DNA of 64,000 nucleotides. It comes from Branchiibius hedensis. GTDB lineage: Bacteria; Actinomycetota; Actinomycetes; Actinomycetales; Dermatophilaceae. Where the stretch lies: NCBI RefSeq assembly GCF_900108585.1, contig NZ_UESZ01000001.1, positions 248,001-312,000 on the forward strand. Direction: 5' to 3'. Below the pieces are notes generated by a model. It saw nothing but the letters and a program-made list of their open reading frames with translations. It did not search any database and was not told the origin of the DNA. Positions 46,851 to 55,392 of the stretch are shown here, one piece after another. Within the stretch, counting starts at the first letter, position 1; every line of letters starts with the position of its first letter. The translations under genes and the position numbers were made by a program.

Positions 46851-47801
46851 GTGAGCCGACCTGTTGCCCCGCCCGACCGCCGCCTGATGCTGGTGCACGC
46901 CCACCCCGACGACGAGAGCAGCACGACCGGGGCGACCATCGCGACGTACGCCGATCAAGGGGCGGGCGTCACCCTCGTCACCTGCACGTTGGGCGAGCGG
47001 GGCGACATCGTGCTCCCGGAACTCGCGCACTTGTCGCACGACCAGGAGAACGCGCTGGCGCAGGTCCGCGTCGTCGAACTCACCGAGGCGATGGCCGCCC
47101 TCGGTGTGACCGATTTCGTCCGGCTCGGCGGTGACGGCCGCTGGCACGACACGGGCATGGTGTTCGGTCCGGACGGGATGGCCGCTCCGCCGCCGGATGC
47201 CGACGAGGCGTCATTCTGGCGCGCCGACCTGCTGGAGGCGGCCAACGCGCTGGTGCCGCTGATCCGGGACCGCCGTCCCCAGGTGTTGATCACCTATGAC
47301 GAGTTCGGCTTCTACGGCCACCCCGATCACATCCAGGCGCACCGGGTCGCTACCTACGCCATCGCGCTGGCCGCCGTGCCCAGTTACCGTCCGGATCTGG
47401 GCGAGCCGTGGCAGGTGCAGCGGGTGCTCTGGCCGGCCTACTCCGAGAGCCAGATGCGGACGATGATCGCGGGCGCGCAAGCCGAGCGCCAGGCAGCGAT
47501 CGAGGCGGGGGAGGATCGCGGCGAAGACTTCTTCGCGGACTTCGACCTCGACTCCGGGCAGCGACCGCCGATGTGTGTCGCCGACGACGACATCGCGGTC
47601 CGGGTCGATGGCTATCCCGTTGCCGCCCAACGATTCGCGGCGTTGCGGGCGCACCGCAGCCAGATCAAGCCGGACGAGTTCTTCTTCGCCCTCGAGGGCT
47701 CGCCGCCGGGTCTGCTGTGGCAGGAGTGTTACCGGCTGGCCGGTGGAGCGCCGCCGCCTGCTGGAGCAACCGACATCTTCGCGGGGCTATCGATCGATTA
47801 A
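46851..47801 (+). CDS. mshB: Mycothiol biosynthesis deacetylase (MshB-like)
   Basis: A 316-residue zinc-dependent deacetylase of the PIG-L/LmbE family, acting on GlcNAc-inositol in mycothiol synthesis. Zinc-ligand motifs HAHPDDESSTTGATIATYADQGAGVTLVTCTLGERGD and YGHPDHIQAHRV are present. WHDTGM and GEPWQVQRVLW favour MshB over the amidase Mca. GTG 46851 is taken as the start; an in-frame ATG at 46797 would overlap the pca operator. Confidence 0.88.
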   Translation: MSRPVAPPDRRLMLVHAHPDDESSTTGATIATYADQGAGVTLVTCTLGERGDIVLPELAHLSHDQENALAQVRVVELTEAMAALGVTDFVRLGGDGRWHDTGMVFGPDGMAAPPPDADEASFWRADLLEAANALVPLIRDRRPQVLITYDEFGFYGHPDHIQAHRVATYAIALAAVPSYRPDLGEPWQVQRVLWPAYSESQMRTMIAGAQAERQAAIEAGEDRGEDFFADFDLDSGQRPPMCVADDDIAVRVDGYPVAAQRFAALRAHRSQIKPDEFFFALEGSPPGLLWQECYRLAGGAPPPAGATDIFAGLSID

Positions 47802-47841
47802 CCGGCAACGATCCGTCCGCAATGAGTCCTACGGTCGGCTC

Positions 47842-48606
47842 ATGGTCGATTTTCAAGACGAAGATCTGAGTACGTCGCGCTTCACCCGGGTGCGCCTGAG
47901 CGGCAGCAACCTGGACAACGTCTACTTCAACGACGCCCAGTTCCGCGAGGTCGATCTGTCGGGGACGAGGTTCAACGGCGTCAGCTTCGAGCGGGCCCAG
48001 ATCTGGGGTGATATCGACGGGCTGATCATCAACAGCGTGCTGGTGGCGCCGCTGATAGACGCCGAGCTCGATCGGCGCTATCCCGAGCATGCGATGCTGA
48101 AACCGACCACCGCCCAGGGCTATCGGGATGCGTGGCGACAGTTACAGCACACGTGGCAGCCCACGCTTGCTCGGGCCGCGGCGTTGTCGGAACAACAGCA
48201 GAACGCGCACATCGGCGGCGAGTGGTCGGTCATCCAGACCGTGCGTCACCTCAGCTTCGCCATCACCAGTTGGCTGGACCGCGCGATCCTCGGCGACCCG
48301 TCGCCATGGCAGCCGTTGGATCTGCCGTGGGACCAGATGCCGCCGCATCCGGACGTGCCGTGGGACACCGACACCGACGTCACGTGGGCCCAAGCGCGCG
48401 GGCTGTACGACGCGTCGGCCAGCAGGCTCACGGCGTACCTCGAGGGGCTGCGTGACGATGAACTGGGTCAGCCCGCGAAGCTGTCGTCCAATCCGAACTG
48501 GCCCGATGAGCACCCGGAGGTTGCCGAGTGCCTGCGGGTGATCCTCAATGAGACGTTCTGGCACCACCGGTTTGCGGTGCGTGACCTGGATCAACTCGAT
48601 AACTGA
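47842..48606 (+). CDS. Pentapeptide-repeat / DinB-like fusion protein
   Basis: A 254-residue protein. Residues about 5-55 form pentapeptide repeats (STSRFTRVRLSGSNLDNVYFNDAQFREVDLSGTRFNGVSFERAQI), followed by a DinB-like four-helix domain (EWSVIQTVRHLSFAITSWLDRAI; conserved His residues; NETFWHHRFAVRDLDQL at the end). DinB proteins often bind a metal and include thiol-dependent enzymes, such as mycothiol-dependent ones, which makes the neighbouring mshB suggestive. Substrate unknown. Confidence 0.75.
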   Translation: MVDFQDEDLSTSRFTRVRLSGSNLDNVYFNDAQFREVDLSGTRFNGVSFERAQIWGDIDGLIINSVLVAPLIDAELDRRYPEHAMLKPTTAQGYRDAWRQLQHTWQPTLARAAALSEQQQNAHIGGEWSVIQTVRHLSFAITSWLDRAILGDPSPWQPLDLPWDQMPPHPDVPWDTDTDVTWAQARGLYDASASRLTAYLEGLRDDELGQPAKLSSNPNWPDEHPEVAECLRVILNETFWHHRFAVRDLDQLDN

Positions 48607-48636
48607 GGTGCGCGCCGTCCCCTGTGTCAGTCATGC

Positions 48637-50328
48637 TTGACGATCGTGGGTCACGTCGATGTCAACACCGTGGAGTACTACCTGCCGGACGGGCGGCCGT
48701 TGCTGGGCGGGGTCAGCCTGCGGGTCGGGGAAGGCGCGAAGGTTGCGCTCGTCGGCCCCAACGGCACGGGTAAGACCACGCTGCTGCGGATCATCTCCGG
48801 TGAGATCGACGCTCACGAGGGGGCGATCACCCGCTCGGGCGGACTGGGTATCATGTCGCAGTTCGTCGGCAAGCAGGGCCAGGAGCAGACCGTCCGCGAT
48901 CTCTTGGTCAGCGTCGCGCCCGAGCCCATCGCTAAGGCCGCGCGAGCCGTCGACGCCGCCGAGATGGCCATCATGGAGCGCGACGACGAACCGGCCCAGA
49001 TGGCCTACGCCCAGGCGCTCGCGGACTGGGCCGAGGTGGGCGGCTACGAGTACGAGACGCTGTGGGACGTCTGCACGGTCGCTGCACTCGCAATCCCTTA
49101 TGACAGAGCGCAATTCCGTGATCTGCACACGCTGTCGGGGGGTGAGCAGAAACGCCTGGTGCTCGAGGCTTTGCTGCGTGGCCCGGAGGAAGTGCTGCTG
49201 CTGGACGAGCCGGACAACTACCTCGACGTGCCCACCAAGCGTTGGTTGGAGCAGGCCCTGCACGACTCGCCCAAGACCGTGCTGCTGATCAGCCACGACC
49301 GGGAGTTGTTGGAGCAGGTCGCGACCCGCATCGTCACCCTCGAACCGCAGGCCGCCGGCGCAGTCGCCTGGACGCACCCGGGCCGATTCTCGACGTACCA
49401 CCAGGCCCGGATCGACCGGAACGCGCGGTTGGAGGAGTTGCGGCGCCGCTGGGATGAGGAGCACGCCAAGCTCAAGACCCTGGTCAACACGCTCAAGGTC
49501 AAAGCGGCGTACAACGACGGGATGGCGCCGCGCTACCACGCCGCCCAGACCCGGCTGCGCAAATTCGAGGAGGCCGGGCCGCCGCAGGCGGTCCCCTTCG
49601 AGCAGAAGGTGACCATGCGCCTCAAGGGCGGCCGCACCGCCAAACGCGCCGTGGTCGCCGAGGGCCTCGAACTCACCGGTCTGATGAAGCCGTTCGACCT
49701 GGAGATCTGGTACGGCGAGCGCGTGGCCGTCCTCGGATCCAACGGTTCGGGCAAGAGCCACTTCCTGCGTCTGCTGGCCGCGGGCGGCTCGGACCCGGAT
49801 ATCGAGCACCAACCCGTTGGTGACGTGGCGCCGGATCCCGTTGCGCACCAAGGGAAAGTGCGCCTGGGGTCGCGAGTGCGACCGGGCTGGTTCGCGCAGA
49901 CCCACGCCCATCCCGAGTTGGTCGGCCGCACGCTGCTGGAGATCCTGCACCGCGGTGACGAGCACCGCGCGGGGATGCCACGCGAGCAGGCGTCGCGGGT
50001 GCTGGACCGGTACGAGCTCGCGCACGCCGCGGAGCAGACGTTCGGCTCCCTGTCCGGCGGCCAGCAGGCACGGTTCCAGATCCTGCTGCTGGAGTTGTCC
50101 GGAGCGACCCTGCTGCTGCTGGACGAACCCACCGACAACCTCGATCTGCAATCGGCCGAGGCGCTGGAGGAGGGCCTGGAGCAGTTCGAAGGGACCGTCG
50201 TGGCGGTCACCCACGACCGTTGGTTCGCAAGGGGATTCGACCGCTACCTGGTCTTCGGTGCCGATGGCCGGGTCTACGAGTCGCCCGAACCGGTCTGGGA
50301 CGAGAAGCGCGTCGAGCGAGCCCGGTGA
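48637..50328 (+). CDS. ABC-F family ATP-binding protein
   Basis: A 563-residue protein with two ABC domains and no membrane helices. NBD1 has VALVGPNGTGKTTLL, LSGGEQKRLVLEALL and VLLLDEPDNYLDVPT. NBD2 has VAVLGSNGSGKSHFLRLL (a His after the Walker Ser), LSGGQQARFQILLLELSG and LLLLDEPTDNLDLQS. A charged coiled linker (RLEELRRRWDEEHAKLKTL) joins them. ABC-F proteins act on ribosomes; a role in antibiotic protection or translation control is possible. Start is TTG 48637 or GTG 48646; no clear ribosome-binding site. Confidence 0.9.
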   Translation: MTIVGHVDVNTVEYYLPDGRPLLGGVSLRVGEGAKVALVGPNGTGKTTLLRIISGEIDAHEGAITRSGGLGIMSQFVGKQGQEQTVRDLLVSVAPEPIAKAARAVDAAEMAIMERDDEPAQMAYAQALADWAEVGGYEYETLWDVCTVAALAIPYDRAQFRDLHTLSGGEQKRLVLEALLRGPEEVLLLDEPDNYLDVPTKRWLEQALHDSPKTVLLISHDRELLEQVATRIVTLEPQAAGAVAWTHPGRFSTYHQARIDRNARLEELRRRWDEEHAKLKTLVNTLKVKAAYNDGMAPRYHAAQTRLRKFEEAGPPQAVPFEQKVTMRLKGGRTAKRAVVAEGLELTGLMKPFDLEIWYGERVAVLGSNGSGKSHFLRLLAAGGSDPDIEHQPVGDVAPDPVAHQGKVRLGSRVRPGWFAQTHAHPELVGRTLLEILHRGDEHRAGMPREQASRVLDRYELAHAAEQTFGSLSGGQQARFQILLLELSGATLLLLDEPTDNLDLQSAEALEEGLEQFEGTVVAVTHDRWFARGFDRYLVFGADGRVYESPEPVWDEKRVERAR

Positions 50329-50350
50329 GCCGCCGGGATACAGTTCGCCC

Positions 50351-51349
50351 ATGAAACGCCGCACGGGGGCCGCGGCGCTCGCTGCGGTCGCGATGTCACT
50401 GACCGCCTGCGGCGCAACCATCACCCTGCCGGCGATTCCCACCGCGTCGGTCGCTGCAACCAGTTCCCCGACGTCATCCGCCGGTGCGGCGCCGTCGTCG
50501 GCGACACCGTCGGCCGCCGCCACGAGCACCGACGGTTCGATGCGACAGGGACTGCCCGATGAGGTCGTCGACCGGCTGACGCTGAGCCGGGTCTTCCTCG
50601 AGGTGGCCGAGGTCAAAGGCCTGCACTATCGGATCAGCGGACGAGTCGTGGCGGTCGGCAACACCTCGGACTCGGTCCTGACGACGGTGACCGATGCCGC
50701 CGACGAGTCGATTCCGCGGATCGAAGCCCTCAGCGGGCAGCACGCCAAGGACAAGTACCTGATCCTCGCCGCCGCCGACGACAGCACGGCGCAGAAGTGG
50801 ACCGGGGACTCGAATGTCGCCGACGCCGACGGGATCACCATGCCGTACGGGAAGGCGGCGTGGATCGTGATTCCCACCGGGCACCGCTTCAGCGACGGCG
50901 GGCGGGTCCTCGACGACGACGAGTACTTCACCCACGTGATGGACCACGAGGTGTTCCATGCGGACACTCTGCCCGTGGATTTCGACGACCCGTCGGTACC
51001 CGAGTGGATGGTCGAGGGGTACGCCGAATGGGCGGCCAATCAAGAGGTTTCGACCGGCCCGGAGAAAGAACCCCCGGCGCGGCTGCCGTCCGACACCGAG
51101 GTGGTCGACGACACCGACGACGGCTACTTCCGGGCCGGGATGTTCGTGCAGTACCTGGCCGACCGCTTCGGGACCAGCAAGGCGCTCGCCTACTACCGGG
51201 CCATGCTGGTGGCCACCCACGGCTCGATCGCCGAAGAGTTCCACCGGGCGACCGATGCCGACTTCACCGCGACGGTGGCGGCCTGGCAGCGGCAGTTCCA
51301 CCAGCAGTTCGTATCGTTCGATCCGGAGTGGCAGTGGGTTTCGGACTGA
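50351..51349 (+). CDS. Secreted lipoprotein with HEXXH metallopeptidase site
   Basis: A 332-residue protein with a lipoprotein signal (MKRRTGAAALAAVAMSLTAC; lipobox Cys20) and a Ser/Thr/Ala-rich linker to about residue 60. The globular domain contains HVMDHEVFHADT, a zinc HEXXH motif, with EWMVEGYAEWAA 20-25 residues later supplying a candidate third ligand Glu (gluzincin type). Probably a membrane-anchored extracellular peptidase. Substrate unknown. ATG 50351; longer readings into the ABC-F gene are rejected. Confidence 0.82.
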   Translation: MKRRTGAAALAAVAMSLTACGATITLPAIPTASVAATSSPTSSAGAAPSSATPSAAATSTDGSMRQGLPDEVVDRLTLSRVFLEVAEVKGLHYRISGRVVAVGNTSDSVLTTVTDAADESIPRIEALSGQHAKDKYLILAAADDSTAQKWTGDSNVADADGITMPYGKAAWIVIPTGHRFSDGGRVLDDDEYFTHVMDHEVFHADTLPVDFDDPSVPEWMVEGYAEWAANQEVSTGPEKEPPARLPSDTEVVDDTDDGYFRAGMFVQYLADRFGTSKALAYYRAMLVATHGSIAEEFHRATDADFTATVAAWQRQFHQQFVSFDPEWQWVSD

Positions 51350-51353
51350 GACC

Positions 51354-51899
51354 TCAGCGGGCAGGCGGTGGGTCGATCGGCAACAAGGCGGAGTACCCCG
51401 CCACCCGGCGTGCCCCCGGTGTACCCGCACCGGCCCGTCGGTAACGCTCGAAGACCTCACCCAGCTCGGCGGCCAACGCCGTCAGTTGCTCCTGGGTGAC
51501 CAGCACCGCGTGGTCCACCAGTCCGCAGTCGGCCCGCCACGCGGGCGGCCAGTCGTCCTGCGCCTCGATCCAGGCCCCGGCGCGCTCACCGAAGTGCTCG
51601 ACGTAGTCGTGTTGCAACCACCGGGCCGCCGCCTCGTCGTCCTCGTCGAGGGGAGCGTCATCGACCGTTGGTTCCCGTACGGCGCCCCACACCCGCCGCT
51701 TTCCGTCACCGTGACCGGTGTCGAAGACCAGTCCTGCGTCCGCCAGCCGCCGAAGGTGGTAGGAGGTCGCGCCGGTGTGCGTGTCGAGGGCCGTCGCCAA
51801 CTCGGTGGCCGTGGCCTCGCCGTGGACGCGAAGGTGGGCCAGGATCCGTGACCGCAACGGGTGCGCGAGAGTTCGTAAGGGGGAGTCCGAACCGGCCAT
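51354..51899 (-). CDS. ArsR/HTH_20-type winged-helix regulator
   Basis: A 181-residue regulator with an N-terminal winged helix (SPLRTLAHPLRSRILAHLRVHGEATATELATALDTHTGATSYHLRRLADAGLV) and an alpha-helical C-terminal part of unknown role. ATG 51899 is preferred over GTG 51908, because the GTG would lie within the predicted -10. No metal-binding cysteines are seen, so it is not a classic metal sensor. Convergent with the lipoprotein gene, four bases apart. Confidence 0.82.
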   Translation of the reverse strand: MAGSDSPLRTLAHPLRSRILAHLRVHGEATATELATALDTHTGATSYHLRRLADAGLVFDTGHGDGKRRVWGAVREPTVDDAPLDEDDEAAARWLQHDYVEHFGERAGAWIEAQDDWPPAWRADCGLVDHAVLVTQEQLTALAAELGEVFERYRRAGAGTPGARRVAGYSALLPIDPPPAR

Positions 51900-51903
51900 G
51901 AAT

Positions 51904-51934
51904 TGCACAATATCTGTGCATAATCTCTGTGCAA
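51904..51934 (-). promoter_or_regulatory. Promoter and operator of the ArsR-like gene
   Basis: Minus-strand -35 TTGCAC (51929-51934) and -10 TATTGT (51907-51912), 16 bp apart, would start transcription at about the ATG, giving a leaderless mRNA. TGCACA (51904-51909) and TGTGCA (51915-51920) form an inverted repeat, and a third TGTGCA is at 51928-51933. Likely autoregulation. Confidence 0.5.
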
Positions 51935-51996
51935 AGGCGCCGCGCGGCAGCGGTCAGGCGGAACAATCCCGCGGAATGCCGCGGTTCTCTCGCGAT

Positions 51997-52026
51997 TTGG
52001 GGCACCGACCGGGGTCTCCGTAGAAT
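51997..52026 (+). promoter_or_regulatory. Probable rplM-rpsI promoter
   Basis: TTGGGG (51997-52002), 18 bp, TAGAAT (52021-52026). The -35 lies in CGATTTGG (51993-52000), shared with the S10 and infA promoters. About 100 bases of leader precede rplM. Confidence 0.6.
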
Positions 52027-52129
52027 GGTGACTCGGGTGCTTCAGGGCCCCGCAGACTTGTGCGCGATGGCTTCGAGCAGAAGCCCGCAGCACGTTTCAC
52101 CAGAAGAACCAACGGAAAAGGTAACGACA

Positions 52130-52579
52130 GTGCGTACCTACACGCCCAAGCCGGCGGACCTGCAGGACAACGTCACGTGGCACGTCATCGACGCCACCGA
52201 CGTCGTCCTCGGCCGTCTGGCCAGCCAGACCGCCATCCTCCTGCGCGGCAAGCACAAGCCGATCTTCGCCCCGAACGCGGACACCGGTGACTTCGTCATC
52301 ATCGTCAACGCCGACAAGGTCGCGCTGACCGGTGCCAAGCTGGAGAAGAAGAAGGCCTACCGCCACTCCGGTTTCCCGGGCGGTCTGAAGACCACCTCCT
52401 ACACCGAGCTGATGGCCAAGGACCCGGCCGGCGCCGTGGAGAAGGCCATCAAGGGGATGCTGCCGCACAACTCCCTCGGTCGCGCCCAGCTCAAGAAGCT
52501 GAAGGTCTACGCCGGCCCGGAGCACCCGCACGCCGCGCAGCAGCCGACCCCGTTCGAGATCACCCAGGTCGCGCAGTAA
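52130..52579 (+). CDS. rplM: Large ribosomal subunit protein uL13
   Basis: A 149-residue uL13, an early 50S assembly protein. Conserved segments are [52 protein letters not shown] and [30 protein letters not shown]. The GTG start ([10 protein letters not shown]) follows GGAAAAGGTAACGACA; longer upstream readings cross the promoter and are rejected. Paired with rpsI as usual. Confidence 0.97.
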   Translation: MRTYTPKPADLQDNVTWHVIDATDVVLGRLASQTAILLRGKHKPIFAPNADTGDFVIIVNADKVALTGAKLEKKKAYRHSGFPGGLKTTSYTELMAKDPAGAVEKAIKGMLPHNSLGRAQLKKLKVYAGPEHPHAAQQPTPFEITQVAQ

Positions 52580-52618
52580 AGCCGCGCCCCTCTACACACT
52601 TTGAATTGAAGGAGAATC

Positions 52619-53122
52619 GTGGCTGACTACACCGAGGTCGACGTCCTGGAGGACGACGAGCCGCAGTTGACCGAATACACCACCGAGAGTGGCGCCGAGG
52701 TCGTGGACGAGAACCGTCCGCGTCCGACCGCTTCTGCACCCGGCGCCGCCACCGGCCGCCGCAAGCAGGCCATTGCCCGCGTCCGCATCGTGCCGGGCAC
52801 CGGTGAGTGGAAGGTCAACGGCCGCACCCTGGAGGAGTACTTCCCCAACAAGGTCCACCAGCAGCTGGTCAACGAGCCGCTGAAGGTCCTGGAGCTGGAC
52901 GGCGCGTACGACGTGCTGGTCCGCGTGCACGGCGGTGGCCCCTCCGGCCAGGCCGGTGCCGTCCGTCTGGGCGTCGCGCGTTCGCTGAACGGCGTCGACG
53001 AGGAACTGAACCGTCCGGCCCTGAAGAAGGCCGGCCTGCTGACCCGTGACGCGCGCGTCCCGGAGCGCAAGAAGGCTGGTCTGAAGAAGGCCCGTAAGGC
53101 GCCGCAGTACAGCAAGCGCTGA
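52619..53122 (+). CDS. rpsI: Small ribosomal subunit protein uS9
   Basis: A 167-residue uS9 whose C-terminal [17 protein letters not shown] tail reaches P-site t[34 protein letters not shown] and [19 protein letters not shown] are diagnostic. It has an acidic N-terminal extension of about 40 residues before the core ([18 protein letters not shown]), longer than in E. coli. GTG start after AAGGAGAATC. Confidence 0.97.
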   Translation: MADYTEVDVLEDDEPQLTEYTTESGAEVVDENRPRPTASAPGAATGRRKQAIARVRIVPGTGEWKVNGRTLEEYFPNKVHQQLVNEPLKVLELDGAYDVLVRVHGGGPSGQAGAVRLGVARSLNGVDEELNRPALKKAGLLTRDARVPERKKAGLKKARKAPQYSKR

Positions 53123-53137
53123 TCGCAGCTGCTTCAC

Positions 53138-53177
53138 CGAAGCCCGGACTCCTGGTGGGTCCGGGCTTCGCTGTTTC
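53138..53177 (+). terminator. Rho-independent terminator after rpsI
   Basis: A perfect 12-bp stem, CGAAGCCCGGAC (53138-53149) with GTCCGGGCTTCG (53159-53170), a 9-base loop and a following CTGTTTC tract. It separates rplM-rpsI from glmM. Confidence 0.88.
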
Positions 53178-53235
53178 TGCGCCGAACGGCCCGACGTTTC
53201 GTGACTAACGGGTCTCGTCGGCTAGTTTTGGTCCA

Positions 53236-54582
53236 ATGAGCAGATTGTTCGGGACCGACGGTGTCCGGGGTGTCGCCAACCGGGACATCACCGCGGAACT
53301 CGCGCTCGACCTGGCCGTCGCCGCAGCGCACGTGTTGGCGGAGAAGGGCGAGTTCGCAGGTCACCGGCCGTCGGCCGTCGTGGGCCGCGACCCGCGAGCA
53401 TCCGGTGAGTTCCTCGCCGCTGCCACGATCGCCGGGCTGGCCTCCGCGGGCGTCGACGTCTACGACGCCGGGGTGCTACCAACCCCCGCGATCGCCTATC
53501 TGACGGCCGACCTGGACGTCGATCTGGGCGTGATGATCTCCGCCTCACACAACCCGATGCCCGACAACGGCATCAAATTCTTCTCCCGCGGTGGATTCAA
53601 ACTGCCTGACGCCACCGAGGACGCGATCGCGGCGAGCCTGCGGGCGGACTGGCAGCGCCCGACCGGTGCCGCGGTCGGGAGGGCCAAGACCCTGCCCGGC
53701 GGCGGCGAGAGGTACGTCGAGCACCTGCTGGGCGCCGTACCCGCGGCATTGGACGGGCTGCACGTCGTCCTTGACGCTGCTCACGGCGCCGCCAGTGAGG
53801 TCGCCCCGGAGGTCTTCCGCCGAGCCGGCGCGCGAGTGACCGTGATCGGCGCCGAGCCGGACGGGTTGAACATCAACGACGGGTACGGCTCGACCCACCT
53901 CGGCCACCTGCGGGTCATGGTCGCGCAGGTCGGTGCGGACCTCGGCCTGGCCTTCGACGGAGATGCCGACCGGTGCCTCGCGGTCGACGCCAGCGGTCAG
54001 GTCGTCGACGGCGACCAGATCATGGCCATCCTGGCGCTGGACCTGAAGGAGCGCGGCGTCCTGCGCGGCGACACGCTGGTGGCCACCGTGATGAGCAATC
54101 TGGGCATGCTGCAGGCGATGCAGCGCGAAGGGGTCAACGTCCTGCAGACCGCGGTCGGCGACCGCTATGTCCTGGAGGAGATGAAGTCGGGCAATTTCTC
54201 CCTCGGCGGGGAGCAGTCCGGCCACGTCATCATGCTCGATCACGCGACGACCGGTGACGGCGTGCTGACCGGGCTGACCCTGGCCGCCCGGATCGCCAGC
54301 ACCAGCAAGTCCCTGGCCGACCTCGCGGCGTGTATGACCCGCCTGCCGCAGTTCCTGATCAACGTCGCGGGCGTTGACAAGAACGCCGTCGACAGCAACG
54401 CCGTCGTGCAGGCAGCGGTGGTGTCGATCGAGCAGGAGCTGGCCGGCACCGGCCGGGTGCTGCTGCGCAAATCCGGCACCGAGCCGGTCGTGCGGGTGAT
54501 GGTCGAAGCGGCGACCGCGCAGCACGCCGAGGATGTCGCGCAGCGGTTGGCGGCCGTGGTGCTCACCGAGTTGGCGCTCTAA
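53236..54582 (+). CDS. glmM: Phosphoglucosamine mutase
   Basis: A 448-residue enzyme that converts glucosamine-6-phosphate to glucosamine-1-phosphate for peptidoglycan precursors. [11 protein letters not shown] at the start, the phosphoserine loop [17 protein letters not shown] (Ser104), the metal loop [13 protein letters not shown] and [14 protein letters not shown] at the phosphate-binding end are all present. The rplM-rpsI-glmM order is conserved in Actinobacteria. The stop overlaps the convergent MOSC gene. Confidence 0.97.
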   Translation: MSRLFGTDGVRGVANRDITAELALDLAVAAAHVLAEKGEFAGHRPSAVVGRDPRASGEFLAAATIAGLASAGVDVYDAGVLPTPAIAYLTADLDVDLGVMISASHNPMPDNGIKFFSRGGFKLPDATEDAIAASLRADWQRPTGAAVGRAKTLPGGGERYVEHLLGAVPAALDGLHVVLDAAHGAASEVAPEVFRRAGARVTVIGAEPDGLNINDGYGSTHLGHLRVMVAQVGADLGLAFDGDADRCLAVDASGQVVDGDQIMAILALDLKERGVLRGDTLVATVMSNLGMLQAMQREGVNVLQTAVGDRYVLEEMKSGNFSLGGEQSGHVIMLDHATTGDGVLTGLTLAARIASTSKSLADLAACMTRLPQFLINVAGVDKNAVDSNAVVQAAVVSIEQELAGTGRVLLRKSGTEPVVRVMVEAATAQHAEDVAQRLAAVVLTELAL

Positions 54583-55382
54583 GCGGGCGTCACTTCGTCG
54601 CCGACGTGGATCTCGCCCTCGGCGTCGGGGATCAGGTGGATCGCGAACCAGGTTTTGCCGTCCCAGCGACGATGTTTCGCCAAGGTCGCGATCGGCTCCT
54701 TGGAGCGGTCGAGGCTGACCGGATCAATGGTCGTCATCACACAGCGATCCACTGCCTTGGCGACGCGGAACGGCACGTCACCGATGCGCACCGACGTCCA
54801 CGTGTCCTCGACGAACGCCTCGTTGCCGTCGATCACCACGTTAGCCCGGAATCGTTGCACCGCAAGGTCTTTGCCTGCCCAGTCGCTGAGCAGTGCCGCT
54901 GAGGTAGTGCTCGCCAACGTCACCGGGTAGCCGTCCTGGAAGACCGCGTGATCCTCCGGTCGGGAGAACTGCGGGTTGAGGGAGCGCTGCAACGGATCCT
55001 CACACCACACCAGGTGCAGATCATCCCTGCCCAGGACCCCAGCCAGCCACCGATCGGCCGCCGGGCCGGCGTAGCGCACCTGGGTGTGCGGCCGGGTGAA
55101 GAGGCGGGCGGGAGCCAGCCGGCCGGCGTACGGGAAGGAGATCTCGAGCGGTTCGGTGCCGGGGGCGGACAAGGTCAGGTCCGCTGTGCCCCCGGTCTGC
55201 GGGGTGTCGGCGACGATCGTGAAGAGCTGGTTGATCTCCCGCGCAGAGACCATGTCGCCCGCGTCGTCGACGATCATCCACTCCCGATCGCCGCGCAGAC
55301 CCGCTAGCCCGACGTACGCCGAGTCAACCCTTCGGATGGCTGTGGACTTGACCGGGTGGAGGTTGAGCGCTGTGACCTGCAC
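54579..55382 (-). CDS. MOSC-domain protein with MOSC N-terminal beta barrel
   Basis: A 267-residue protein. The N-terminal barrel ([38 protein letters not shown]) is followed by a MOSC domain ([44 protein letters not shown]) with the conserved Cys that in related proteins handles molybdenum cofactor sulfur (mARC, YcbX-like). Probably a molybdoenzyme reducing N-hydroxylated compounds, by family. GTG 55382, ten bases after the permease gene, suggests co-transcription. Confidence 0.85.
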   Translation of the reverse strand: MQVTALNLHPVKSTAIRRVDSAYVGLAGLRGDREWMIVDDAGDMVSAREINQLFTIVADTPQTGGTADLTLSAPGTEPLEISFPYAGRLAPARLFTRPHTQVRYAGPAADRWLAGVLGRDDLHLVWCEDPLQRSLNPQFSRPEDHAVFQDGYPVTLASTTSAALLSDWAGKDLAVQRFRANVVIDGNEAFVEDTWTSVRIGDVPFRVAKAVDRCVMTTIDPVSLDRSKEPIATLAKHRRWDGKTWFAIHLIPDAEGEIHVGDEVTPA

Positions 55383-55392
55383 GGGTCCTAGG

